From positions 567,087-631,086 of the forward strand of contig NZ_LMOB01000002.1 in assembly GCF_001423185.1 (NCBI RefSeq): a stretch of 64,000 nucleotides of DNA, written 5' to 3'. Shown piece by piece: positions 8,305 through 16,967 of this stretch (positions are counted from its first letter, which is position 1; each line of letters begins with the position of its first letter). Source of the DNA: Plantibacter sp. Leaf314. GTDB taxonomy: Bacteria; Actinomycetota; Actinomycetes; Actinomycetales; Microbacteriaceae. Under the pieces are notes generated by a model. The model worked only from the letters and a program-made list of their open reading frames with translations, was not told where the DNA came from and made no database searches. The position numbers and the translations under genes are program-made.

Positions 8305-9312
8305 GTGAGTTCTGAGACCTTCGTGTTGCTCGCCGTCTCCGTGATGGTCGCCGGGTCGTGCGCGCTGTTGTTCGTCGTCGACAGCCGCCAGTCTCTGTCC
8401 GGCCGGTACATCAACCTCTGGCTCACGGCCTCGATGCTCGCCGTGCTGTGCACGGCTTCCTACCTGGCCGCGACGGCGCTGGGGGATCCGCCGTTGGCCG
8501 TCGCGGTGGGGAACGGTGCGATGGTCGGGGCTGTCGGCTTCGTCTGGCTGGGCTGCCAGGCGTTCAACGGTCGACGGGTCCGGTTCTGGCAGGTCATCGC
8601 CGTGACACTGATCGCAACGATTCTGACGTTCCTCCCCGATTCCTACGCCCCGAACTGGGCGGGTGTCATCCCGAAACTGCTGGGCTTGAGCCTCTTCGCC
8701 GCACTCACCGCGGTCGAATCCCGGAGGGGTCTCTTCGGATCGTTCCGGGTGAGTTGGGCGATGACCATCGTGCAGGCGCTCCATGCGTCCTACAGCGCGG
8801 CGCGCGCCGTGATCTTCGGCCTCGACGGGCCCGATGGTGGCGTGTTCGAGCAGTATTTCAACACCGAGATCACGACGGTGATCAACCTGGTGTTCGTGGT
8901 CGTCACCACCTTGGTCCTGGTGTTCCTGCGGCTCGAAGAGCTCTCCAGTCGGCGCGCGAGCGGGGGCCCCGGTTCCTTCACGACAGCCCGTCGGCTCCAG
9001 GCGCTCCATCATGAGCACCCGGGTTCCGTGATCCTCTCCGCCGAAATCGTCGATCTGCCCGTGGTCAAAGCCGCCTACGGTGTCGCGCACGCGAACGAAC
9101 TGGTGAGTCGGCTCATCGACAGTGTCGTCCAGTCGAGCCCGGGTGCCCTCGCGGTCGCCAGCACCCGCCGTGGCACGGTCCTGCTCCTGCTGCCGCAACA
9201 GCATGAGCGCGAGGATCGGGCGGTCGGCGCCGCGATCGAGGACGCCTATTGGAAGCTGTCGGTCGCGATGGTCGACGGCTACGCGAGCACCCTGCGGATC
9301 ACGACGCTCTGA
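8305..9312 (+). CDS. Membrane protein, MASE-like sensor without GGDEF motif
   Basis: A 335-residue protein with six to seven hydrophobic segments over the first ~215 residues and a soluble C-terminal domain of about 110 residues. The layout resembles actinobacterial membrane-bound diguanylate cyclases, in which a multi-helix sensor precedes a GGDEF domain, but no GG[D/E]EF motif is present. The domain keeps a similar order of strands ('VILSAEIVDLPVVKAAYGVAHANELVSRL', 'VAVASTRRGTVLLLL'), so it may be a degenerate cyclase that no longer makes c-di-GMP. The GTG start follows GGAGG. It stands alone between a terminator and a convergent gene. Confidence 0.65.
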   Translation: MSSETFVLLAVSVMVAGSCALLFVVDSRQSLSGRYINLWLTASMLAVLCTASYLAATALGDPPLAVAVGNGAMVGAVGFVWLGCQAFNGRRVRFWQVIAVTLIATILTFLPDSYAPNWAGVIPKLLGLSLFAALTAVESRRGLFGSFRVSWAMTIVQALHASYSAARAVIFGLDGPDGGVFEQYFNTEITTVINLVFVVVTTLVLVFLRLEELSSRRASGGPGSFTTARRLQALHHEHPGSVILSAEIVDLPVVKAAYGVAHANELVSRLIDSVVQSSPGALAVASTRRGTVLLLLPQQHEREDRAVGAAIEDAYWKLSVAMVDGYASTLRITTL

Positions 9313-9458
9313 GCCATGCCGCGACCGCAAGCAGCGCGCCGGCGACCTCACCCCGGCTCCTGAACACCTCCCGCGTACACCCAACGCGTGCAGTAGGAGC
9401 CGTCGTACCGCGACGCCCGTTCGCACGGTCGGGGGCGTGAGCGACCTGTCAGCCTGCG

Positions 9459-10025
9459 TCAGCGGGGGTCGAGCCGGCCGTTCGTGAAGGCGGCCGTCGC
9501 GGCGGCGATCGTGTCGATCGGCACGTCGATCCCGGCAGAGCCGACCTGGAGCCCGAGGTTGCCGATCGTCCGGTGGTGCTTCGGCGACAGCGTCGACCTC
9601 ACGCCCTCGGTGGTTCCGGTGACGCCGTCGACCATCCGGTAGGTGAGCACGCGGTGCCGCAGCCGTTTGCGCGAGGTGACGGATGAGATCAGGTGCCACG
9701 GGAGGAAGATCGAGCCCTGCAGCATCGTCCACTCCATCCCTGCGGCGTCCAGTGTGAGGACGGAGCCGAGCGATGCCCGCTTGCGGGCAGTACGGATCAG
9801 ATACACCGTGCCGAACACCAGGTACCCCGTGGTCAGCAGGACCAGACCAGAGGCGAAGAGCGCCGAGCCGAGGCTGGTCTGCGTCATCCCCAGCGCAACC
9901 GCTCCGACAGCTGAGAGGACGGCGAGCACGCTGGTGAGCACGATCGTGTTGCGGAACACCCGCCGGACCGCCGGGGCGTCCGTGCCGACGATCAGCGGCG
10001 GGAAGGCGTTCGGCGTGTTCGTCAT
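9459..10025 (-). CDS. Membrane protein with PH-like soluble domain, unknown
   Basis: A 188-residue protein with two hydrophobic segments near residues 28-52 and 58-78, followed by a soluble beta-rich domain of about 100 residues ('LDAAGMEWTMLQGSIFLPWHLISSV...'). The layout recalls bacterial YcxB/PH-like membrane proteins, but I see no firm signature. I chose the ATG at 10025; a start six codons upstream is possible. It converges on the sensor-like gene and diverges from the ATP-grasp gene. Confidence 0.6.
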   Translation of the reverse strand: MTNTPNAFPPLIVGTDAPAVRRVFRNTIVLTSVLAVLSAVGAVALGMTQTSLGSALFASGLVLLTTGYLVFGTVYLIRTARKRASLGSVLTLDAAGMEWTMLQGSIFLPWHLISSVTSRKRLRHRVLTYRMVDGVTGTTEGVRSTLSPKHHRTIGNLGLQVGSAGIDVPIDTIAAATAAFTNGRLDPR

Positions 10026-10105
10026 GCCCCGAGTCTGCTGCATGTCGGGCTCAGCGGTCTCACCGAGACGCCCGACCCGGCACGAAGAGGGGCCCTGAGG
10101 ATCCC

Positions 10106-10942
10106 GTGGAGGGCTCGATCGTGATCCATACTGGGGCGATGACGGCAGGTACGGCTCCCACCTGGGCCCTGGAGCGCGGGGTCTTCAGTAGCGGCGACGA
10201 GACGCTCCGAGCGGCGATCGTCCGTTCAGGCGGGACGATCCTGGAATGGAATGACGCCTGGCTGGCGGACGGCCGGCTTCCGGACGTTCCGGGGGCAGTG
10301 GTCTTCCACGGCTCCCTGGCGAACGCGGACTGGATCGTCCGAGAGACCGACTGGCGACCTGGCGCCTTCTGCGCGACCGGCCGGTTCGCGTGCTCGAGCT
10401 GGCACCCTGCCGTGCGTGAGCTGCTCCTGACACCGACCTCGGTGCTGACCACGGTCTCGGAACTCGTTGCGACGGGCGCACCCGAATCCTTCGGTGACCG
10501 CGTGTTCGTTCGTCCCGACAGTGCGCTGAAGCCGTTCAGTGGCCGCGTCCTCGAGCGCGCATCGATCACCTTGGAGTCCCTCGACCACGGCTTCTACTAC
10601 GACGACGCGGACCTCCCCGTCATCGTCTCCCCCGTGATCGAGGTGCGCGACGAATGGCGTCTGGTGGTCATCGACGGAGCGGTCGTCGCCGGCAGCGGGT
10701 ACGCCGCCGACGGGCGAACGGCCGGGGCACCGCTCGGTGCAGACCATCCCGCGTGGGTGTTCGGTGCGGGCGTCCTCGAGTCCCTTCCGCTCCCTGAACC
10801 GGCGTTCATCATGGACGTCGGCGAGGGCCCGGACGGCCTGCGGCTGGTCGAACTCAACCCGTTCAGCGGTGCCGACTTCTACAGCTGCGACCCGGACGCC
10901 ATCGTCCACGCCGTCAACCGCCTGCTCAGCGCAGCCGATTGA
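10106..10942 (+). CDS. ATP-grasp domain protein (DUF4343 type)
   Basis: A 278-residue protein with the pattern of small ATP-grasp ligases grouped as DUF4343. Visible elements are 'FVRPDSALKPFSG' near residue 132, which provides the ATP-binding lysine; a strand pair around 'EWRLVVIDGAVVAGSGY'; and 'LRLVELNPFSGADFY' near residue 252, which supplies the Glu and Asn that hold magnesium. Such enzymes couple ATP hydrolysis to joining a carboxylate to an amine, often in modifying peptides or small molecules, but no substrate can be named. The GTG start is preceded by GAGG at 5 nt; an ATG at 10139 is a weaker alternative. Its end lies 19 bp from a convergent gene. Confidence 0.75.
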   Translation: MEGSIVIHTGAMTAGTAPTWALERGVFSSGDETLRAAIVRSGGTILEWNDAWLADGRLPDVPGAVVFHGSLANADWIVRETDWRPGAFCATGRFACSSWHPAVRELLLTPTSVLTTVSELVATGAPESFGDRVFVRPDSALKPFSGRVLERASITLESLDHGFYYDDADLPVIVSPVIEVRDEWRLVVIDGAVVAGSGYAADGRTAGAPLGADHPAWVFGAGVLESLPLPEPAFIMDVGEGPDGLRLVELNPFSGADFYSCDPDAIVHAVNRLLSAAD

Positions 10943-10961
10943 GGCGGAGTTCCAGGTCTCG

Positions 10962-11228
10962 CTAGACGAGTTCCAGAACGGCGGTCGATCCGAGCACCAT
11001 GCCGATGGCCGCTTCGGTCTTCGCGTCGTCGGTGTACGCGCCCAGCCGGATGTCCCGGCGACCACCGCTCATGAAGGTGAGTTCCACGAAGACGGTCTCG
11101 ACGGCCTCGGAGGCTTCCACGTCCTCATCCCGGTACAGCTTGGTCTCCCACGAGACGCTCACGATGCTCTCGGTGTTGAAGAATTCGCGCTTCTTCCCGG
11201 TGCCGACGTCAGCAAGGAACCATGCCAT
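10962..11228 (-). CDS. Small conserved-looking hypothetical protein
   Basis: An 88-residue, beta-strand-rich soluble protein ending in 'VLGSTAVLELV'. I do not recognise a family. The upstream region on this strand contains a TAGAAT hexamer that could serve as a -10 element about 50 bp before the ATG. It lies between the ATP-grasp gene (convergent) and the alcohol dehydrogenase gene (same strand). Confidence 0.6.
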   Translation of the reverse strand: MAWFLADVGTGKKREFFNTESIVSVSWETKLYRDEDVEASEAVETVFVELTFMSGGRRDIRLGAYTDDAKTEAAIGMVLGSTAVLELV

Positions 11229-11351
11229 GTTTGTCCCACATTCTCCGGCCGAAAATCGACCAAGGGTCGTATTCTACTGCCGACGTCGATGCGAGCGGAT
11301 GCGGTCGGTTCCTCGGCCGGCCTCGTATCCGGCTGGAGCGCGTCGCGCCGA

Positions 11352-12386
11352 CTATGGGCGGATCAGCACTTTGAGCGCCTCGCGGGAGTCCATGAGGCGG
11401 TAGGCCTCGGCGATCTCGGAGAGTGGCAGCTCACGATCGAAGACCTTGCCGGGCGTGATCGTCCCGTCGAGGACCTGTGGCAACGCGGCTTCGATGTAGG
11501 CGCGGACGGTCGCCGGGCCGCCGGTCAGGGTGGCGTTCTTGCCGAACAGCGACGAGAACCCGACAGGCGCGTCCTCGTACTGCGGGACCCCGACGCGCGA
11601 GATCGTTCCGCCAGGGCGCACCACCCCGTAGGCCTGCTCGTAGGCGGGCAGGTGTCCGACGGCTTCGAGCACGACGTGCGCTCCCTCCCCGCCGGTGAGC
11701 TCGAGCACCTTCCGGACACCCGCGTCGCCCCGTTCGGCAACGACGTGGGTGGCGCCGAACTCTCGGCCGAGGTCGGTGCGGGCCTCGTGACGGCCCATCA
11801 GGATGATCGTCTCGGCGCCCAGTTGGCTCGAGGCGAGAACGGCGGACAGGCCGACGGCGCCGTCGCCGATGACGACGACGGTCTTGCCGGCCTCGACCCC
11901 GCCCGTGTGTGCGGCGTGGTACCCGGTGAGGTACACGTCCGAGAGGGTCAGGAGTGACGGCATCAACGCCTCATCCGTCCCCGCTGGGATGACGACCGCG
12001 GTGCCGTCGGCCTGGGGCACCAGCAGCTGCTCGGCCTGGGTCGCGGATGACGCGCCGTCGAAGAACCCGCCGTGCACACATGAGGTGGTCACGCCGTCAC
12101 GGCAGAACGCGCACGTGTTGTCCGACCAGGCGAACGGGACGATCACGGTGTCCCCGACGGCGAGGCGTTCGACGGCATCGCCGACCTGCTCGACGACGCC
12201 GATCGCCTCGTGTCCCATCCGGCGTCCTTCAGGGGTCTCCTCGAGGGAGTGGTACGGGTGCAGGTCGGAGCCGCACACGCAGGCGTAGGTGACGCGGATG
12301 ATCGCGTCCGTCGGATGCTGGATCGAGGGCTCGGGGACGTCTTCGACGCGGACGTCGCCGGCGTTGTACATCAGGGTTGCTCGCAT
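11352..12386 (-). CDS. Zinc-dependent alcohol dehydrogenase (MDR family)
   Basis: A 344-residue medium-chain dehydrogenase. Catalytic zinc ligands are visible as Cys in 'ACVCGSDLHPY' (about residue 38) and the GHE motif in 'RMGHEAIGVVEQVGD' (about residue 60). The structural-zinc region is a reduced version with three cysteines ('CAFCRDGVTTSCVHGGF'). The NAD(P) motif is GDGAVGLSA near residue 170. These enzymes oxidise alcohols or reduce aldehydes. The start ATG is supported by AGAGGA at 6 nt. It lies downstream of the cupin gene on the same strand, 65 bp apart, and both are divergent from an XRE regulator that may control them. Confidence 0.88.
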   Translation of the reverse strand: MRATLMYNAGDVRVEDVPEPSIQHPTDAIIRVTYACVCGSDLHPYHSLEETPEGRRMGHEAIGVVEQVGDAVERLAVGDTVIVPFAWSDNTCAFCRDGVTTSCVHGGFFDGASSATQAEQLLVPQADGTAVVIPAGTDEALMPSLLTLSDVYLTGYHAAHTGGVEAGKTVVVIGDGAVGLSAVLASSQLGAETIILMGRHEARTDLGREFGATHVVAERGDAGVRKVLELTGGEGAHVVLEAVGHLPAYEQAYGVVRPGGTISRVGVPQYEDAPVGFSSLFGKNATLTGGPATVRAYIEAALPQVLDGTITPGKVFDRELPLSEIAEAYRLMDSREALKVLIRP

Positions 12387-12410
12387 GAGCGTTCCTCTCG
12401 TGTCGGTCGT

Positions 12411-12440
12411 GCAGTGTGGTGCGGTGCAGTGTGGTGCGGT
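12411..12440. repeat. 15-bp tandem repeat, two copies
   Basis: GCAGTGTGGTGCGGT occurs twice in direct succession in the 65-bp gap between the cupin and dehydrogenase genes. It may be a slippage product or a regulator site. Confidence 0.8.
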
Positions 12441-12451
12441 GTGATCGCGCT

Positions 12452-12850
12452 TCAGCGGTTGTCGTACTCGGCGTCGGTGACGTGATCGCCCCAGTGGGCA
12501 CTGTCGTCGCCGTCGGGGGTCTCCCAGAGCGCGAGGTGGGTCATGAAACTGTCGGGTGCTGCGCCGTGCCAGTGCTCCTCGCCGGGAGGCGTGTACACGG
12601 TCTGCCCTGCGCGGACCTCGACCACGTCGCCGCCACGCGCCTGCACGAGCGCGGTGCCCTCCATGATGCGGAGCGTCTGGCCGAGCGGGTGGGAGTGCCA
12701 GGCGGTGCGAGCCCCGGGGCTGAACCTGACCAGGCCGGCGCTCAGGCGTTGGCCTTCGTCCTGCGGAGCGACGACGGGGTCGAGCCACACGTCGCCGGTG
12801 AACCACTCGGGAGGATTCTTCACCGTGGGGGTCGTGGGGAGGATGCGCAT
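12452..12850 (-). CDS. Cupin-domain protein
   Basis: A 132-residue single-domain cupin. Motif 1 is visible as 'GARTAWHSHPLGQTLRIMEG' and motif 2 as 'PPGEEHWHGA', which together give the His and Glu ligands of a metal site. Close relatives are annotated as quercetinase-like, carboxymuconolactone-linked or hydroxynitrile-lyase-like cupins, so the reaction cannot be fixed. The ATG at 12850 follows AAGGA at 7 nt. It is the first gene of the pair with the alcohol dehydrogenase and is divergent from the XRE regulator, a common layout for a stress-inducible redox operon. Confidence 0.85.
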   Translation of the reverse strand: MRILPTTPTVKNPPEWFTGDVWLDPVVAPQDEGQRLSAGLVRFSPGARTAWHSHPLGQTLRIMEGTALVQARGGDVVEVRAGQTVYTPPGEEHWHGAAPDSFMTHLALWETPDGDDSAHWGDHVTDAEYDNR

Positions 12851-13035
12851 GATCGTCCTTTCTCTGGATGGGTCGTGGCGACGGTGGACAGTGAGCCCTG
12901 CCCGGTCCACCGGACGGAGGCGCCCGAACGTCACACCACGAGTGAAACGCGATCTCGCGCAAGCAGGGAGTCTCTCTCGAACGGTGTACTGCCAGTGCAT
13001 CCCACACCCGCACGGACCGTCGTACGGTGGGTGGC

Positions 13036-13908
13036 ATGGACAACAAGGCCGAGGTGCGTGAGTTCCTCATGTCACGGCGTGCGCGGCTCTCGCCCGCGGA
13101 TGTCGGGCTCACAGCCGGCGCGAACCGCCGCGTGGCAGGACTGCGCCGATCAGAGGTCGCGATGCTCGCCGACCTGAGCGTCGAGTACTACGCCAAGCTC
13201 GAGCGCGGTGACATCGCGGGCGCATCCGCCGCCGTGCTGGAGTCGCTCGCCCGGGCGCTGCTCCTGGATGAGACGGAGCGGATGCATCTGCTCGATCTCG
13301 CGCGTGCGGCCGACGGCATCCCGACATCCGGCCGCCACCGGCGCCGTGCCAACGCCCAGCAGCCCTCCCGCGTCGCGTTGCAACGCACGCTCGACGCGAT
13401 CACCGGGGGCCCGGCGTTCGTCCGGGACCGTCACCAGAACCTCGTGGCGACGAACCCGCTCGGTGCAGCGTTCTACTCGCCGGTCATCGGAGCCGGCGGA
13501 AGGATCCCGAACCTGGCGCGATTCCAGTTCCTCGACCCCGCAGCGCGCGACTTCTACCCCGACTGGGAGCTGTTCGCTCAGATGTGCGTCGGCATCATGC
13601 GGGTCGAGGCCGGCCGGGATCCACACGACCGCACCCTGCAGGATCTGGTCGGTGAACTCACCACCCGGAGCGAGACGTTCGCCCGGCTCTGGACGGCGCA
13701 CGACGTCCGTTCACACGGATCCGGCACCAAACGGTTCCACCACCCCATCGTGGGAGCACTCACGCTCACCTACGAGGAACTCGCCGTCACGGCCGAGGAC
13801 GGCCTCAGCCTCCTCGTCTACACCGCCGAACCCGGATCCCCCTCCGCCGAGCGCCTCCAACTCCTGGCGAACTGGGCCTCCGAGGCCCCGATCACGGAGC
13901 ACTCATGA
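13036..13908 (+). CDS. XRE regulator with MmyB-like ligand domain
   Basis: A 290-residue regulator. The N-terminal helix-turn-helix (about residues 8-75) shows 'RRVAGLRRSEVAMLADLSVEYYAKLERG', which is characteristic of actinobacterial XRE proteins fused to an MmyB-like ligand-binding domain; residues 105-280 form that domain, with 'NLVATNPLGAAFY' and 'FHHPIVGALTLTYEELAV' as typical stretches. Such regulators commonly control a divergent short-chain or zinc-dependent oxidoreductase, here the cupin/alcohol dehydrogenase pair. I chose ATG 13036 over GTG 13027. Its stop overlaps the next gene's start by 4 nt, so the acetyltransferase is co-translated. Confidence 0.88.
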   Translation: MDNKAEVREFLMSRRARLSPADVGLTAGANRRVAGLRRSEVAMLADLSVEYYAKLERGDIAGASAAVLESLARALLLDETERMHLLDLARAADGIPTSGRHRRRANAQQPSRVALQRTLDAITGGPAFVRDRHQNLVATNPLGAAFYSPVIGAGGRIPNLARFQFLDPAARDFYPDWELFAQMCVGIMRVEAGRDPHDRTLQDLVGELTTRSETFARLWTAHDVRSHGSGTKRFHHPIVGALTLTYEELAVTAEDGLSLLVYTAEPGSPSAERLQLLANWASEAPITEHS

Positions 13909-14474
13909 CCCTCACCGAACTCCTCGCCGCCCTGAACGCCGGCGAGACCATCGCAGGCGGCTCCCCCGGGCACGCGGTCATGCACGACACCAGCCAGGAA
14001 GCCCTCCGGATCGCCGGTGAACTCAATGCCGGCTATCACCCACCCGCCCGGGTGAGGGAGCTGCTGGCCGAGCTGACCGGCCGTCCCGTCGATGAGACGG
14101 TGACGCTGTTCCCACCGTTCACCGCCGACTTCGGCAAGAACATCCGACTCGGCGCCCGGGTGTTCATCAACTCGGGATGCCGCTTCCAGGACCAAGGCGG
14201 TATCTCGATCGGCGACGACTGCCTGATCGGTCACAACGCCGTCATCGCCACGCTCCAGCACGGCATGCAGCCCAGCAAGCGGGCCGACCTCATCCCCTCG
14301 CCGGTCGTCATCGGGCGGAAGGTCTGGCTCGGAGCCAACGTCACCGTCCTCCCCGGGGTCACGATCGGTGACGACTCCGTCATCGGCGCCGGCTCGGTCG
14401 TCACGAAGGACATCCCCGCTGGGGTGATCGCCGTCGGCTCCCCCGCGCGCGTCGTCCGCGCCCTCGACGATTAG
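13905..14474 (+). CDS. Maltose/galactoside O-acetyltransferase-like protein
   Basis: A 189-residue left-handed beta-helix acyltransferase of the maltose/galactoside acetyltransferase type. The N-terminal helical part ('LRIAGELNAGYHPPARVRELLAELTG') is followed from about residue 75 by hexapeptide repeats ('NIRLGARVFINSGC', 'ISIGDDCLIGHNAVI', 'VTIGDDSVIGAGSVVTKDIP'). The catalytic His lies in 'TLQHGM'. These enzymes transfer acetyl from acetyl-CoA to a sugar hydroxyl. It is translationally coupled to the XRE gene through an ATGA overlap, and converges on the DUF3349 gene. Confidence 0.85.
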   Translation: MTLTELLAALNAGETIAGGSPGHAVMHDTSQEALRIAGELNAGYHPPARVRELLAELTGRPVDETVTLFPPFTADFGKNIRLGARVFINSGCRFQDQGGISIGDDCLIGHNAVIATLQHGMQPSKRADLIPSPVVIGRKVWLGANVTVLPGVTIGDDSVIGAGSVVTKDIPAGVIAVGSPARVVRALDD

Positions 14475-14528
14475 CCGGCGTCGACCGGTTTCGGGGCGTC
14501 CACTCCCGCGGCCGGGCATGCGGCCACC

Positions 14529-15242
14529 TCAGACCGCGAAGTCGCTCGGCCACCCGTGATCGGCGAGGGACCGGCGGACACGTTCCACGTCCTCGTCGCT
14601 CGGCAGCTCTGCGGTGACCTGGGCGATCGCCGTGGCGACGTCGACCCGGCTGAGCGAGGGGTCGCCCTCCGCCGCGAGGCGGGCGCCCACCTCGGCGACC
14701 TCGGCGTCACTCAGCCGCCGGCGGAGGAGCGCCACGAGGGGGACGAAGTCCTGCTCGGGGAGTCCTGCGGGGTATCCGGCTCGGAGCCAACGCACGATGC
14801 GGGCGACCAGCCCTCCGCGCTCCCCGAGCAGGTTCGCGCGATCTCCGCCGGCGTCGGTGTGGTCGGCCGCTTCCGCACGGACGTCGTCCGGGCTGCCGAG
14901 CGGCCACCCCGCGCTCGCGAGCCGGGCGGAGACCCGGACGAGGTCCTCCGGGAGCGCCGGTCCGAGGAGGAGCTGTTCGACCCGCGCCCGCAGCCGATCG
15001 TGGCCGACCGGCTCGCCTGAGGCATCCGCGTTCTCGGCCTCGACGATCAGGCCGCCGACGACCTGGTCCAGCTCCTCGGGGGTGAGGCTCCGTCGAAGGA
15101 TGCCGAGCAGCGGCACGTAGTCGTGCTCGGGCACGCCCTTCGGGTATCCGGCGCGGAGCCAGCCGACGACCCGCGCCACCACGCCGGACCCACCGTTCGC
15201 GACCTCGACGCCGGTCGCGTCTCCGCCGTTCTGCTCCGACAT
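14529..15242 (-). CDS. Protein with two DUF3349 repeats
   Basis: A 237-residue soluble protein built from two copies of a DUF3349-type domain: residues ~20-110 begin 'VVGWLRAGYPKGVPEHDYVPL' and residues ~135-225 begin 'IVRWLRAGYPAGLPEQDFVPL'. Single-domain DUF3349 proteins of about 100 residues (Mycobacterium Rv0543c, from memory) sit beside the phosphate permease PitA, as this gene does. The function of the domain is unknown. The ATG follows GAAGGG, and the gene begins 2 bp after the stop of the small membrane protein, so the three genes form one operon. Confidence 0.8.
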   Translation of the reverse strand: MSEQNGGDATGVEVANGGSGVVARVVGWLRAGYPKGVPEHDYVPLLGILRRSLTPEELDQVVGGLIVEAENADASGEPVGHDRLRARVEQLLLGPALPEDLVRVSARLASAGWPLGSPDDVRAEAADHTDAGGDRANLLGERGGLVARIVRWLRAGYPAGLPEQDFVPLVALLRRRLSDAEVAEVGARLAAEGDPSLSRVDVATAIAQVTAELPSDEDVERVRRSLADHGWPSDFAV

Positions 15243-15244
15243 GC

Positions 15245-15553
15245 TCAGCCCTTCGGGGTGAAGGTCGGGAACACGTGGTCGAAGCTGACCTCCTGCCCGA
15301 AACCGGTGGCGACGATGATCGTGAGTCCGACCAGCACCGCCGCGACGACGACGGCGAAGCACAGGACGCCGATCGCGCGGAGCAGCGCCGGCGGGAGCGC
15401 GGGCGTGCCGGACCCGCTCCGGTCGGCGGAACCGGCGCCTCCGGCGACCGCGAACGAGCGGACACCCACGGCGAACAGGGTGGGAAGACCCGCGCCGAGC
15501 ACAAGCGCGATGACGGCCACCTGGGCGGCGGCTTCGAGGAAGAGCATGAACAT
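15245..15553 (-). CDS. Small membrane protein of the pit operon
   Basis: A 102-residue protein with two hydrophobic segments, one near residues 5-28 and another near residues 62-85, joined by a Gly/Ser-rich loop. It corresponds in place and size to the small membrane protein that lies between PitA and the DUF3349 protein in mycobacteria (Rv0544c, from memory). AAGGA precedes the ATG at 8 nt, and the upstream gene ends 11 bp away. It may be an accessory subunit or regulator of the phosphate permease; there is no direct evidence. Confidence 0.75.
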   Translation of the reverse strand: MFMLFLEAAAQVAVIALVLGAGLPTLFAVGVRSFAVAGGAGSADRSGSGTPALPPALLRAIGVLCFAVVVAAVLVGLTIIVATGFGQEVSFDHVFPTFTPKG

Positions 15554-15564
15554 GTCCGACGTCC

Positions 15565-16776
15565 TTACGCTGCGGTCTGCTGCGACGAGCGGGCGGGGGC
15601 GTCCTGCCAGTCGTCGTTCACGTTGTGGGATCCGATGCTGTCGCGGCGGGATCGGAGGTAGATGAAGAGCGCGACGCCGGCGAGGATCGCGACCATGAGG
15701 ATTCCGCCGATCGCACCGCCCACGAGGTGACCGACCCACCACATCACCGCTCCCATGAGCGCGGCTGCCGGCAGTGTGATGACCCAGGCGACGACCATCC
15801 GGAGGGCCACCCTCCACCGCACCTGCGCCCCCGGTCGGCCGACCCCCGAACCGAGGATCGATCCGGTCGCGACGTGCGTGGTACTGAGCGCGAAGCCCAG
15901 GTGGCTCGAGGCGAGGATGACGGCGGCAGAGGAGCTCTCGGCGGCCATGCCCTGCGGCGTGTTCAACTCCACGATGCCCTTGCCGACGGTGCGGATGATC
16001 CGCCACCCGCCGATGTAGGTGCCGAGCGAGATCGCCAGGGCGCACGCGAGCTTCACCCAGAGTGGAACCGACTCGGTGTCGTCCCAGCCGCCGGCTGCGA
16101 TGAGCGCGAGGGTGATGACGCCCATCGTCTTCTGCGCGTCGTTCGTGCCGTGGGCGAGCGAGACGAGCGACGCGCTGCCGATCTGCCCGATCCGGAACCC
16201 GCGGTGGAGACGCCCCTGAGCGATGTTGCCGATGACCCGGAAGACGAGCCAGGTACCGATCGCGGCCACTGCACCCGCGAGCACGGGCGACATGAGAGCG
16301 GGGAGGATGACCTTGCCGACGACACCGTCGAGCTTCGAACCGTCGCCGGCCCAGTTCACGCCGTTCAGGCCGAGGCCCGCGAGCGTCGAGCCGATGAGAC
16401 CGCCGAAGAGCGCGTGCGATGAGCTCGACGGCAGCCCGAGGAGCCAGGTGAGCAGGTTCCAGATGATGCCACCGATGAGCCCGGCGAGCACGATGAGCAG
16501 GAGCGCCGAGCCGCCTCCTTCGAGGAGCGCCGGGTCGGGAGCGCCCGACGAGTCCTGGATCTTGACGACCGCGTTCGTGACGGTGAGCGCGACTTCGATG
16601 CTCAGGAACGCGCCCACGAGGTTCAGCACCGCCGAGAGGGTGACCGCGACCTTCGGCGGCAGCGCGCCGGTGGCGATGGAGGTCGCCATCGCGTTCGCGG
16701 TGTCGTGGAATCCGTTGGTGAAGTCGAAGGCGAGTGCCGTGATCACGACGAGCGAGAGCAGGATGATGGGGTCCAC
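15565..16776 (-). CDS. pitA: PiT-family inorganic phosphate transporter
   Basis: A 403-residue membrane protein of the PiT family, which moves metal-phosphate complexes with protons. Both family signatures are present: 'FTNGFHDTANAMATSIATG' near residue 20 and 'LAHGTNDAQKTMGVI' near residue 200, plus 'GLPSSSSHALFGG'. About ten membrane segments are visible. The start is uncertain: GTG 16776 begins the usual 'VDPIILL' N-terminus and has GAGGAG 13 nt upstream, which is rather far; GTG 16833 is the next option. It heads a three-gene operon with the small membrane protein and the DUF3349 protein, and is divergent from a VOC gene. Confidence 0.9.
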   Translation of the reverse strand: MDPIILLSLVVITALAFDFTNGFHDTANAMATSIATGALPPKVAVTLSAVLNLVGAFLSIEVALTVTNAVVKIQDSSGAPDPALLEGGGSALLLIVLAGLIGGIIWNLLTWLLGLPSSSSHALFGGLIGSTLAGLGLNGVNWAGDGSKLDGVVGKVILPALMSPVLAGAVAAIGTWLVFRVIGNIAQGRLHRGFRIGQIGSASLVSLAHGTNDAQKTMGVITLALIAAGGWDDTESVPLWVKLACALAISLGTYIGGWRIIRTVGKGIVELNTPQGMAAESSSAAVILASSHLGFALSTTHVATGSILGSGVGRPGAQVRWRVALRMVVAWVITLPAAALMGAVMWWVGHLVGGAIGGILMVAILAGVALFIYLRSRRDSIGSHNVNDDWQDAPARSSQQTAA

Positions 16777-16967
16777 GGCGACGAGCTTGCTCCTCGATCG
16801 CTGGATCGACAACGGGTGCTCGGGCGGATTCACCCACTGTTCACGTTTCGTGGAAGCCGTCGGCGGCACGCGGCGGAAAGCGACGCCTACCGAGCTGTGT
16901 CGCTCGTCAGTCCACTGGCTGTCCCTTCTCCGGTGCTGAGCGCGACAAGGTCCACTACCGTGGTCGC

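Noticed and set aside
10737..11957. Plus-strand frame of 406 codons across the ATP-grasp end and alcohol dehydrogenase
   Set aside because: It is antisense to two well-supported genes and has a shadow composition.
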